DNA of 64,000 nucleotides from Cumulibacter sp047975195 (lineage in GTDB: Bacteria; Actinomycetota; Actinomycetes; Mycobacteriales; Antricoccaceae): assembly GCA_047975195.1 (NCBI GenBank), contig JBKEDB010000061.1, positions 1 to 64,000 on the forward strand. Reading direction: 5' to 3'. The stretch's first letter is position 1. Every line of letters starts with the position of its first letter. Positions 25,696 to 34,193 of this stretch are shown piece after piece. The notes below the pieces were generated by a model that did no database searches, was not told the origin of the DNA, and was given only the letters and a program-made list of their open reading frames with translations. The translations under genes and the position numbers were made by a program.

Positions 25696-28218
25696 ATGCT
25701 GAGCGTCCCGCGGGTCGTCATCGCGGCCGCAGCATCCGGGCAAGGAAAGACCACCGTCGCGGTCGGCCTGATGGCTGCCCTGACCCGGTCCGGTCATCAG
25801 GTAGCGCCCGCGAAGGTCGGGCCCGACTTCATCGACCCGGGCTACCATGCACTCGCGACCGGGCGCGCTGGACGAAACCTCGATCCCTGGCTGTGCAGCG
25901 AAGAATTGATGATGCCGCTGCTCGCCCACGGTCACTTCAGCCCGCAACCCGCTGCGCTGTCGATGATCGAGGGCGTGATGGGTCTGTACGACGGCCGGAT
26001 CGGCACAGACGGGTATGCCTCCACCGCACACCTTGCCGCGATCACCGGAAGTCCGGTGATCTTGGTCCTCGACATTTCCTCCGCCGCGCGCACGATCGCT
26101 GCAACCATGCATGGATTGGCCACCTTTGACCCGGCGATCACCGTCGCTGGAGTCATACTGAATAAGTCGGGGTCGCAGCGTCACGCAGACGAGGTACGCC
26201 GATCGGTTGAAGCCGCCGGCTACCCGGTGTTGGGCGTGCTGCCGCGCGATGCTGGCGTGAGCGCACCATCACGCCACCTCGGCCTCATTCCGGTTGCCGA
26301 GCGGCGCGATGTCGCTTCCGCCCTTGATCTGCTCGCCGAACAGACCGCGACGTACGTCGACCTCGAGGCAGTACGCCGGATTGCCGCCGGCGCACCGCAG
26401 GTAGCGACCGATCCGTGGTCGCCGCCGGTGCGGGAGCGGCCGTCGAAACCTGTCGTCGCCGTTGCGGGTGGGCGGGCATTCACGTTCCGGTACGCCGAGA
26501 CCGATGAATTGATTCGCGCCCAGGGTGCTGAGCCTGTCGTGTTCGACCCCGCTACTGACTCGTCACTGCCAACTGGCACGGCCGCGATTTACCTCGGCGG
26601 CGGGTTCCCCGAAATGCATGCCGCCGAACTTGCCGGGAATCAATCGTTGAAGCGTCAGATCCGTGACGCCGTGCTCTCGGGCATGCCAACGGTTGCCGAG
26701 TGCGCCGGGATGCTGTACCTCGCCGAATCGGTCGACGGACACGACTTCGCGGGCGCCATCCCTGCCAGGGCGGCGATGGGGCCGCGCCTGAAGTTGGGTT
26801 ATGAACGCGCGATGCTCGGCGCCGACAGCGTGATCGGTGGAGCGGGCGTAGAGGTTCGGGGTCACGAATTCCACCGGACCCAGATCAGCCCGGTGGCCGC
26901 GAACCCGCCCGCGTGGCGGTACGCGACCGGAACCGCGGGATTTGCGCTCGATCCGGCCGAGACCGGCCGCGCGACGGTGCATGCCTCGTACCTGCATGTG
27001 CACTGGGCCGGAGCGCCATCGCTGGCCAGAGCCTTCTGCGATGCTGCCGCCCAGTTCGCCGCATCGTCGGCCGCTGCCGTGCCGAAGAGCCTGAACCCGC
27101 AGGACATTGCCGAGCGGGCTATGACGCCACACAGGACGAGTTCGTCAGGGCTTACCGGCGAGCCCACCTCTGACGGGTCGGCCGGCCGTGAATCGCTTGC
27201 CTCACTTGATCACCACGGTGACGCGGAGGTTGCCAGCGGGCTGGAGGACTTCGCGGTCAATGTCCGCGCCTCCGCGCCGCCTTCTTGGCTCTCAACCCGG
27301 CTGCGTGACGCAGTTGGCGACCTCGGCCCTTACCCCTCCGTGGATGCGGCGCGCACCGCGATCGCCCGCAGACATGGGATCGCAGACGACATGGTGCTGC
27401 CGACCAATGGTGCCGCCGAGGCGTTCACGCTCGTAGCGCGCGCTCTCAACGCGCGTCGGCCGGTGATCGTGCACCCGCAGTTCACTGAACCCGAATCGGC
27501 ACTGCGCCGCGCCGATATCGCGCCCGAACATGTGCTGCTCAGCGAACGAGACGGATTCGCGTTGCATGCCGCCGCCGTACCGGACGATGCCGATCTGGTG
27601 ATCATGGGAAACCCGACTAATCCCACCGGCGTCCTGCATCCCCGTGGTGCATTGGAATCTCTGCGACGCGCGGATCGGACCTTGGTCGTGGACGAAGCAT
27701 TCGCGGATGCGATTCCCGGCGATCCGCAGACGATGATCGCGGCCGATATGTCGGGTGTGGTGGTGATCCGGTCACTGACCAAGACCTGGTCGATGGCGGG
27801 CGTACGCGCGGGTTACATCATCGCTGAGCCCGAAGTGATCGCTCGCCTCGCCGCCCAGCAGCCACATTGGTCCGTCTCTACGTTCGCCGCCGTAGCGATG
27901 GAGGTGACCGCTCGAGGAGACGCCGTTCGTGAGGCCGAGAACGGGGCGCGTGAGCTGCAACGCTGGCGGACGGAGCTCGTCGAAGGCCTGCATAAGTTGG
28001 GGCTGCGGCCCGTGCCTGGGCACGCTCCGTTCGTGCTGGTCCGGGCCGGCGTCGGTACCCATCGGGCGCTACGCGAGGCCGGAATCGCAGTGCGCAGTTG
28101 CGACAGCTTCCCCGGACTCGACCGATCGTGGGTGCGCATCGCGGTCAGAGAGCCCGCGGCGACCGCCCGGTTGCTGAAAACCTTAGAACGAATCACTAGC
28201 ACGGAGACCCTCGCGTGA
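25696..28218 (+). CDS. cobBC: Fused cobyrinate a,c-diamide synthase and CobC-type aminotransferase/decarboxylase
   Basis: An 840-residue fusion. The CobB half (1-455) has the ATP motif AAAASGQGKTT, VGPDFIDPGYH, EGVMGLYDG and a triad GATase domain (ECAGMLYL nucleophile, HEFH). After a Ser/Gly-rich linker (about 455-515) comes a PLP fold-type I domain like CobC/CobD threonine-phosphate decarboxylase, with NPTNPTG, DEAF and the PLP Lys696 in SLTKTWSMAGVRAGY. CobB amidates the a and c carboxylates; the CobC part would supply aminopropanol phosphate for CobD. Starts five bases after cobO and overlaps cobA. Confidence 0.93.
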   Translation: MLSVPRVVIAAAASGQGKTTVAVGLMAALTRSGHQVAPAKVGPDFIDPGYHALATGRAGRNLDPWLCSEELMMPLLAHGHFSPQPAALSMIEGVMGLYDGRIGTDGYASTAHLAAITGSPVILVLDISSAARTIAATMHGLATFDPAITVAGVILNKSGSQRHADEVRRSVEAAGYPVLGVLPRDAGVSAPSRHLGLIPVAERRDVASALDLLAEQTATYVDLEAVRRIAAGAPQVATDPWSPPVRERPSKPVVAVAGGRAFTFRYAETDELIRAQGAEPVVFDPATDSSLPTGTAAIYLGGGFPEMHAAELAGNQSLKRQIRDAVLSGMPTVAECAGMLYLAESVDGHDFAGAIPARAAMGPRLKLGYERAMLGADSVIGGAGVEVRGHEFHRTQISPVAANPPAWRYATGTAGFALDPAETGRATVHASYLHVHWAGAPSLARAFCDAAAQFAASSAAAVPKSLNPQDIAERAMTPHRTSSSGLTGEPTSDGSAGRESLASLDHHGDAEVASGLEDFAVNVRASAPPSWLSTRLRDAVGDLGPYPSVDAARTAIARRHGIADDMVLPTNGAAEAFTLVARALNARRPVIVHPQFTEPESALRRADIAPEHVLLSERDGFALHAAAVPDDADLVIMGNPTNPTGVLHPRGALESLRRADRTLVVDEAFADAIPGDPQTMIAADMSGVVVIRSLTKTWSMAGVRAGYIIAEPEVIARLAAQQPHWSVSTFAAVAMEVTARGDAVREAENGARELQRWRTELVEGLHKLGLRPVPGHAPFVLVRAGVGTHRALREAGIAVRSCDSFPGLDRSWVRIAVREPAATARLLKTLERITSTETLA

Positions 28219-29195
28219 GCATGCCTTTTTCCTTAGATGGCTGCAAAGTACTCCTGCATGCCCCTGCCGCCGGCATTGCGGAGCGGGTGCATGCGCTACT
28301 CGAGGCAGGTGCCCAGGTGAGCGTCATGGCGACGGAGCCAGACTCGACACTTCGCGACATCGCCTCCCGCGAACTCATCGATCTGGTGACCGACGCCGAC
28401 CCGCTGCAGTACGACGTCGTATTGCGCGACCGGCCCCGCGCCGAAGCTGTCCGCCCCGCGGCGGATGACGTCGGCACGGTCACGCTCGTCGGTGGTGGGC
28501 CGGGTGATCAGGGACTGCTCACCATCGCCGGTATGCAGGCGATCGCCGAGGCCGACGTCATTGTCTGCGACCGTCTGGCGCCGCTAGGTGCGCTCTCGCG
28601 AGCCAGGCCGGGTGTCGAGGTGATTCATGTCGGGAAGATCCCGCGCGGCGAGTTCACGCCGCAGGAAGCCATCAATGAGTTGTTGGTGGCGCGTGCGCGT
28701 GCGGGACTTCGGGTGACCCGGCTCAAGGGCGGCGACAGTTTCGTGTTCGGCCGCGGCGGCGAGGAGTGGAACGCATGCGTCGCCGCAGGCGTGCCAGTGC
28801 GGTCCATACCCGGAGTGAGTTCGTCGATCGCCGCTGCGGAGTTGATCGGCGTGCCGGTGACGCATCGCTCGCTCACTCAAGGATTTATCGTCGTGTCTGG
28901 GCACGTCGCTCCTGAGGACCCCCGCAATACGGTCGATTGGTCAGCGCTGGCGCGATCAGGCCTGACGATCGTGGTGCTGATGGGTGTGGCGGTACTTGAC
29001 GACATTGCCAAGACTCTGATCGCGGCGGGAATGCCGGAGCACACTCCCGCGGCATGCATCGCCGACGCGAGCATGCCGAGTCAGCGATCGGTCACCTCCA
29101 CGCTGAGCGAGATCGAGCGGGCGGCGTCCGATGCAGGGGTGGGTGCGCCCGCGGTGACCGTCATCGGTGCGGTCGTGTCCGCGCTCGCGCGATGA
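28215..29195 (+). CDS. cobA: Uroporphyrinogen-III C-methyltransferase (SUMT) with an N-terminal extension
   Basis: A 326-residue protein. Residues about 84-326 are a SUMT: VTLVGGGPGDQGLLT, VGK-x-R, RLKGGDSFVFGRGGEE, VPGVSSSIAAAE and PVTHR. It makes precorrin-2, the entry to the pathway. The first 80 residues resemble a shortened CysG-type dehydrogenase domain (VLLHAPAAGIAERVHALLEAGAQVSVMA) but lack a clear GxGxxG, so NAD-dependent sirohydrochlorin synthesis is doubtful. The GTG overlaps the cobBC stop; an ATG two codons later is an alternative. Confidence 0.93.
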   Translation: MSMPFSLDGCKVLLHAPAAGIAERVHALLEAGAQVSVMATEPDSTLRDIASRELIDLVTDADPLQYDVVLRDRPRAEAVRPAADDVGTVTLVGGGPGDQGLLTIAGMQAIAEADVIVCDRLAPLGALSRARPGVEVIHVGKIPRGEFTPQEAINELLVARARAGLRVTRLKGGDSFVFGRGGEEWNACVAAGVPVRSIPGVSSSIAAAELIGVPVTHRSLTQGFIVVSGHVAPEDPRNTVDWSALARSGLTIVVLMGVAVLDDIAKTLIAAGMPEHTPAACIADASMPSQRSVTSTLSEIERAASDAGVGAPAVTVIGAVVSALAR

Positions 29196-30211
29196 CCCTT
29201 CGCCGCGCTCGTCCCGCTGCCTCAACTCGCGCTGGATTTCGGGTAGTTCCCGAGTGTCAGAGTGATCCACCGCAACATGTGCGGACCCTCGACGCCGTGA
29301 GCATCGGGTTGCTCGTGGGCTTCGCGGCTGACCGACTGTTCGGTGACCCGCAGCGCGGTCATCCGGTCGCCGGGTTTGGGCGGGTAGCCGCAGCGCTACA
29401 ACGCCCGCTATATCGCGATTCCAAGGTCCATGGTGCGGCGTACGAGGCGATACTGGTCGGCGGGGTCAGCCTCCTCGGCGTCGTTGTGTACCGGGGGCCC
29501 GTGTGGCTCAGGGCGGGCGTTACTACCGCTGCGACCTGGGCGGTACTCGGCGGTCGGACCCTGGAACGTGAGGCGCGCGCGGTGGCTGGCAGCGTCCAGG
29601 GCGACGATCTCAGCACGGCGCGTCATCGCGTGCGGTCACTCGTGGGACGCGACCCGAGCAACCTGAGTGGCGATGACCTCGCGCGCGCGTGCGTGGAATC
29701 GCTCGCGGAGAACGCGTCGGACGCGGTCGTGGCTCCACTGGTGTGGGGTGCGGCAGCGGGCGTGCCCGGATTACTTGGATATCGCGCGATCAACACTCTT
29801 GATGCGATGGTCGGTTATCGCTCGCCGCGCTGGGCGCGATTCGGCTGGGCCGCGGCGCGCGTGGATGACGCGGCAAATTTCGTGCCCGCGCGGCTGGCTG
29901 CGGGCCTGACGGCCCTGTTGTCCGGGCGGGCTCGGGAGGTGCTTGCCGTCGTACGACGCGACGCACGGCAGCACCCCAGTCCTAACGGTGGGCGGATAGA
30001 GGCGGCGTACGCCGCGACGCTCGGAGTCCGCCTCGGCGGCAGCAATACGTACGGTGGGGTGACCGAGGACCGTGGCGTGCTGGGCAACGGTGCCCCGGTC
30101 CGCGTCGCGGACGTTGATCGGGCCGCTCGACTCAGCCGTCGCCTGTCGGCCGCGTCGCTCGCGGTCTGTGTGCTCTCGCGCATCGTCGTTCGTCGCTTCG
30201 CCCGCCGGTAG
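29192..30211 (+). CDS. cobD: Adenosylcobinamide-phosphate synthase CobD (CbiB)
   Basis: A 339-residue membrane protein that attaches the aminopropanol arm to cobyric acid. Family motifs: GFAADRLFGDPQRGHPVAGFGR, ESLAENASDAVVAPL and AYAATLGVRLGGSNTYGG. Several hydrophobic helices. The ATG overlaps the cobA stop (ATGA), which supports it, but family members usually begin near a GTG at 29297 (VSIGLLVG), so the first 35 residues may not be real. It is the last gene of the chlID operon and converges on cobK. Confidence 0.92.
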   Translation: MTLRRARPAASTRAGFRVVPECQSDPPQHVRTLDAVSIGLLVGFAADRLFGDPQRGHPVAGFGRVAAALQRPLYRDSKVHGAAYEAILVGGVSLLGVVVYRGPVWLRAGVTTAATWAVLGGRTLEREARAVAGSVQGDDLSTARHRVRSLVGRDPSNLSGDDLARACVESLAENASDAVVAPLVWGAAAGVPGLLGYRAINTLDAMVGYRSPRWARFGWAAARVDDAANFVPARLAAGLTALLSGRAREVLAVVRRDARQHPSPNGGRIEAAYAATLGVRLGGSNTYGGVTEDRGVLGNGAPVRVADVDRAARLSRRLSAASLAVCVLSRIVVRRFARR

Positions 30212-30277
30212 CACGGTCACGGTCCGTCGCTGTCGTCGAGAAGCCCTACGCCAGAGCAAAGGAGACTGCGACGCGCG

Positions 30278-31012
30278 TCAACCGACTACCGTGGAGAGTG
30301 CCTCGTGCAGCGTGGGCACCTCGCGCACCCCAACGGGTGCCTCGGGACGCCCCACGACCACGATTGGTACCCCCAAGGACGCCGCGGCGTCGAGTTTCGC
30401 GGCGGTGTACGAACCACCGGAATCCTTAGTCAGCAGCGCATCGACCTCGTGCTGGCGCATCACGGCCAGTTCCCCGTCTACGGTGTACGGTCCCCGGTCG
30501 AGCAGTACCCGCCATGCTGTGGGCGGGGCCGATGACAATGGCTCAACCACTCGCACCAGGACCGAACGTGCCGCCCAAGGCTCGAGGAAATGCGGCAACG
30601 TTTGACGGCCCGTCGTGAGGAATGGGTGCGCTCCAAGCTCCTGCGCGGCAACGCGGGCCTCATCGTAGGACCGAACCCACGTCCACGACGCCGAGTCCGA
30701 CCGGGCGCGCCATCCAGGCCGGGCGTACCGCACGAACGGCACCCCCGCGCAGTCCGATGCGTCGGCGCCGTGCCGAGTCATCGTCTGGGCGAACGGATGG
30801 GTGGCATCGATGACATGGGTGATGCGGTCAGCCTGCAGAAATGCGGCTAGTCCTTCGACGCCCCCGAAACCGCCGATACGGACCTCGCCCGCCGGCAACC
30901 TCGGACTCTGTACCCGGCCGGCCAATGAGGAAATTACCGGTACGCCGAGGTCGACCAGCGCCGCGGCCAGCTCACGCGCCTCCGCGGTGCCGCCGAGAAT
31001 CAGCACTCTCAT
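30278..31012 (-). CDS. cobK: Precorrin-6A reductase CobK
   Basis: A 244-residue NADPH-dependent reductase giving precorrin-6B (dihydro form) before CobL. Motifs: ILGGTAEARELA at the N-terminus, DATHPFA, the TTGRQTLPHF segment and LLTKDSGG near the C-terminus. It is alone on the minus strand, converging on cobD, with its 5' end near the tRNA-Ser(GGA) terminator. Confidence 0.94.
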   Translation of the reverse strand: MRVLILGGTAEARELAAALVDLGVPVISSLAGRVQSPRLPAGEVRIGGFGGVEGLAAFLQADRITHVIDATHPFAQTMTRHGADASDCAGVPFVRYARPGWRARSDSASWTWVRSYDEARVAAQELGAHPFLTTGRQTLPHFLEPWAARSVLVRVVEPLSSAPPTAWRVLLDRGPYTVDGELAVMRQHEVDALLTKDSGGSYTAAKLDAAASLGVPIVVVGRPEAPVGVREVPTLHEALSTVVG

Positions 31013-31126
31013 ATCCCTGCTCCAGTGATGTCGACCCGTGTTGTGTACGCGTTGAAGTATCGCTCGTCAGGGGGTACCAGATGTGCCGCCGTCGCTGCGC
31101 TCCTCCTCGAATCACTGCACCGTCTG

Positions 31127-31173
31127 CCAACGGTTGTGGGCCGGACACTTCGTGCCCGACCCACAACCGTTGG
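31127..31173 (-). terminator. Terminator of tRNA-Ser(GGA)
   Basis: A perfect 14-bp stem (31127-31140 with 31160-31173) and a 19-base loop directly downstream of the minus-strand tRNA. The last three bases of the arm are the encoded CCA end. No T-tract follows. Confidence 0.75.
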
Positions 31174-31258
31174 CGGAGGATACGAGATTCGAACTCGTGA
31201 GGGCGTGAACCCAACCCGCTTTCCAAGCGAGCGCCATAGGCCTCTAGGCGAATCCTCC
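31171..31258 (-). tRNA. tRNA-Ser (anticodon GGA)
   Basis: An 88-base class II tRNA. Acceptor GGAGGAT (from 31258) pairs with ATCCTCC. The discriminator is G and CCA is encoded. The anticodon loop CTTGGAAA within CGCT/AGCG gives GGA (reads UCC/UCU), there is a long variable arm, and the T-loop reads TTCGAAT. Confidence 0.95.
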
Positions 31259-31369
31259 ACGCGGCGCGATGCCGCGACACACAAGGTTACCGGTACTGGT
31301 GGCCGCACCGCACGCCAGGTGACAGTGAGATGGGCCGCGGCTGCGGTGGCGGCCGTCAGCGCTGCTATT

Positions 31370-31560
31370 ATTCACGTGCTGCGGTGTACGGGAATTCGGT
31401 GCAATGCCGAAGCGGCCCTCGCCACTGTAAGCAGAACTGAGTCGAACCTTGATCGGCGCGCCTGCGCCGGAAGTCACTGGATAACCACGTCCGGGAAGGC
31501 TGTTCGAATCAGACTTCGGCGTACCTGCCGGAGATTCTGTGAGCCAGGAGACCGATCGCA
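31370..31560 (+). promoter_or_regulatory. Cobalamin riboswitch upstream of the ABC importer operon
   Basis: Plus-strand elements in order: GGGAATTCGGTGCAATGCC, GCGGCCCTCGCCACTGTAAG, a long GC-rich insertion, and the B12 box GAGCCAGGAGACC at about 31541-31553. About 45 bases then lead to the ATG of the substrate-binding protein. The insertion between core and B12 box is longer than in the other two riboswitches here. It places the transporter under adenosylcobalamin repression. Confidence 0.88.
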
Positions 31561-31602
31561 GCGATCCGATGCATTCCACGAGGTTCTGGAAAGGCGGCTC
31601 GC

Positions 31603-33171
31603 ATGCGCGTTCCGTATGTACGTTCAATTCGTCGATATAGCGCCGGGGCATTCGCCGTCGCACTCGTCCTGGCTGGGACGGCGTGTGGAACGAGCGATCC
31701 CGGGCAGCAGGATGGCGAGGCCCCTACCTCGCTGACACTGGCGACCAGCTTCGCCATCGATGACGTGGACCCGATGACGAACGGGTTCTGGTTCATCGAG
31801 TTCGGCGCTGCCGAACTGTTGATGCGGCCCGTACTTGCCGCCGAGCCCGAGCCTTGGCTGCTCCAAGAGCTCCAGAACGTCGATGACCACACCTGGGTGC
31901 TGACCCTGAACGAAGGCACCGCGTTTCAGAACGGGAATCCGCTCGACGGCGAGGCGCTGGCCGCGGTGATGAACTACGACCTGGAAAATGTCCCCGGTCT
32001 TCAGCCGTTGGCTGGGACGACGGTCGAGGCGACCGGCGAACGCGAGGTCACCGTGACCACCGCGAAACCGACCCCGAACTTGCCGTACCTGCTCGCCGAT
32101 GAGTCGAAGTTCGTCATATTCGACCTCGCCGCGTACGAGGCCGCGGGCGAAGACGTGGCCACACTCGACGATGCGCAGATCTACACCGGCCCGTACGTCG
32201 TTGACACACTCGATCCGCAGACCATGACGATGAGCGCCGACGATGACTACTGGGGCGGTACGCCGCCACTGGAGACGGTCACGGTCAAGTTCATCGAAGA
32301 GGCGCAGTCTCGCATTCTCGCCGTTCAGAACGGCGAAGCTGACCTCGCGCTGTACCCACCGACCGACTCGGCCAAGAGCATCGAGGGCCGCACCGACGCG
32401 TACTGGATCACGGGTACGCCGAAGGGCCCGACATTCCAGTTCCGGATGAATCAGAAGACCGGTGTACTGACTGACGGCGATGTGCGCCAGGCACTGTTGG
32501 CAGCGATCGATTACGACGAGATCGCCGACGACGTGATGAATGGTCTGTACGAGGTGTCGCACGGCATGTACTCGCCGCAGGCGCCGTACTACCAGGACAT
32601 GTTCGATACAGATCTCGATACGGCTGAACAGTTGCTGGCTGACGCCGGTTGGGCGGAGGGTGCTGACGGCACCCGCAGCAAGGACGGTGAACCGCTGCTG
32701 CTGAACCTGCTGACGTTCCCGCAGCAACCAGATTCAGAAACGCTGGCGCTGGCCGTGCAGGCTCAACTCGCAGACATCGGTATCACCGTGGAGATTCAGC
32801 AGGTCCCGGACATTGATGAGGCCGAGCAGGACCCGAACGTGAACTGGCAGCTCGCCCCGCACAGCAATGGGTCGACCTCATTCTCGGGCGATCCGACGAC
32901 GACCCTGCAGAGCACCTTCGCCAGCGATGGCGACGGCAATCACAGTGGAATCGACGACCCGGAACTCGATGCACTGATCGACGAGTACGCCACCACGATG
33001 GACCCGGAGGCTCGCGATGCGGTCCTCGGCGAAATTCAGACCGTGATCGCCGACAACGCCTACATGGGCTGGCTTGGGATGCGGATCCCCGGCATCGTGG
33101 CGGGACCCGCGTGGCAGGACTATGAGATCCCGATGGCGAACCTCTGGGTCGGTTTCGAAACGACGCCGTAG
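31603..33171 (+). CDS. ABC transporter substrate-binding lipoprotein, family 5 (Opp/Nik type)
   Basis: A 522-residue lipoprotein: signal peptide with lipobox LAGTAC (Cys28), then a family 5 solute-binding fold (VRQALLAAIDYDEIADDVMNG, AEQLLADAGW, and a C-terminal dumping-ground of acidic loops). This family binds peptides, nickel or metal-chelate complexes. Its position behind a cobalamin riboswitch suggests cobalt, a cobalt chelate or a corrinoid precursor. No His-rich metal site is obvious, which favours a chelated ligand. First gene of an operon; the permease starts three bases after its stop. Confidence 0.85.
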   Translation: MRVPYVRSIRRYSAGAFAVALVLAGTACGTSDPGQQDGEAPTSLTLATSFAIDDVDPMTNGFWFIEFGAAELLMRPVLAAEPEPWLLQELQNVDDHTWVLTLNEGTAFQNGNPLDGEALAAVMNYDLENVPGLQPLAGTTVEATGEREVTVTTAKPTPNLPYLLADESKFVIFDLAAYEAAGEDVATLDDAQIYTGPYVVDTLDPQTMTMSADDDYWGGTPPLETVTVKFIEEAQSRILAVQNGEADLALYPPTDSAKSIEGRTDAYWITGTPKGPTFQFRMNQKTGVLTDGDVRQALLAAIDYDEIADDVMNGLYEVSHGMYSPQAPYYQDMFDTDLDTAEQLLADAGWAEGADGTRSKDGEPLLLNLLTFPQQPDSETLALAVQAQLADIGITVEIQQVPDIDEAEQDPNVNWQLAPHSNGSTSFSGDPTTTLQSTFASDGDGNHSGIDDPELDALIDEYATTMDPEARDAVLGEIQTVIADNAYMGWLGMRIPGIVAGPAWQDYEIPMANLWVGFETTP

Positions 33172-33173
33172 CG

Positions 33174-34193
33174 ATGCTGGTAACCCTCGCGCGCAGGGTG
33201 GGGATCGCCGTCCTCACCCTGCTTGCCGCGAGCGTCATCATCTGGAGCCTGCTCTTGCTGGCGCCCGGAGATCCGGCTGGTGGGGTGTTGCGAGCGCGCG
33301 GCATCCTCGAGCCGGACGCGGCCCAGATCGCCGCGATGCGAGCCGAACTTGGGCTGGACGGCAACCCGATCGGGCGCTACTTCGATTGGCTGGGCGCTGC
33401 GTTACAGGGCGACTTCGGGGTGTCCTGGCGATCCGGTAGATCGGTGATGAGCGAGTTCGCGACGCGACTGCCGGCGACCCTACGGTTGACGGCTGCTGCT
33501 CTGGTCATCGGCGTCGTGATGGCGCTCGTGATCGGCATCGCTTCGGCCGCGGCGCCGCGGCGCTGGCCCGACCGGGTCGGGCGTGTCGTTTCGCTCGCCC
33601 TGGTCATCGCCCCCGGCTTCCTGGTTGGGCTGGTCATCCTCAACGTATTGGTCCTGCAGTTGGGAATGGGGCTGATCGTCAGTGACGGCACCTGGGGCAC
33701 AGTCGGCTGGCCAGCCTTCACCCTCGCGCTCGGTTCCGCCGGTTATTGGGCGAGGATTCTGCGCGCATCGATTCTGGAGGCGCAGTCCTCCGCCTATATG
33801 CAGGTGTGTCGCGCGCGCGGCATCGGTCCGATGCGGCGCATGTTCACCCACGCCTTGCCGAACGCCGCGGGCCCATTCCTGACCGTCGTGTCCCTGGGCG
33901 CAGCCGGGCTGATCGGCGGGGCACCGATCGCCGAAAGCGTGTTCACCTGGCCTGGCGTCGGCGGCTACACGATGCAAGCGATCAACGCCCGGGACCAGCC
34001 GGTCATCGCGACGTTCACCATGCTGGCGGTACTCATCTACGTCATCGTGAGCCTGCTCATCGACCTACTCCTTGCTGCGATTGATCCGCGGCTGCGTGGG
34101 CATGGACTCAGCCGCCGCCAGCTACGCCTCGCGCTGCGCGATGCCGCCCGCAACGAGCAGACTGAAAGTCGCGAACTGGAGGTGAGTCGATGA
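33174..34193 (+). CDS. ABC transporter permease, DppB/NikB type
   Basis: A 339-residue inner-membrane protein with six predicted helices. The N-terminus (VTLARRVGIAVLTLLAASVIIW) is typical of DppB/NikB. The binding-protein-dependent transport (EAA) loop is in ARGIGPMRRMFTHALPNAAGP. It has an extra cytoplasmic tail of about 35 residues at the C-terminus. It overlaps the next permease gene by four bases (ATGA). The substrate follows the binding protein: putatively cobalt-containing. Confidence 0.88.
   Translation: MLVTLARRVGIAVLTLLAASVIIWSLLLLAPGDPAGGVLRARGILEPDAAQIAAMRAELGLDGNPIGRYFDWLGAALQGDFGVSWRSGRSVMSEFATRLPATLRLTAAALVIGVVMALVIGIASAAAPRRWPDRVGRVVSLALVIAPGFLVGLVILNVLVLQLGMGLIVSDGTWGTVGWPAFTLALGSAGYWARILRASILEAQSSAYMQVCRARGIGPMRRMFTHALPNAAGPFLTVVSLGAAGLIGGAPIAESVFTWPGVGGYTMQAINARDQPVIATFTMLAVLIYVIVSLLIDLLLAAIDPRLRGHGLSRRQLRLALRDAARNEQTESRELEVSR

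Noticed and set aside
31624..32727. Long minus-strand open frame over the binding-protein gene
   Set aside because: Arg/His/Val-rich shadow without motifs; the plus strand has a signal peptide, lipobox and family 5 motifs.
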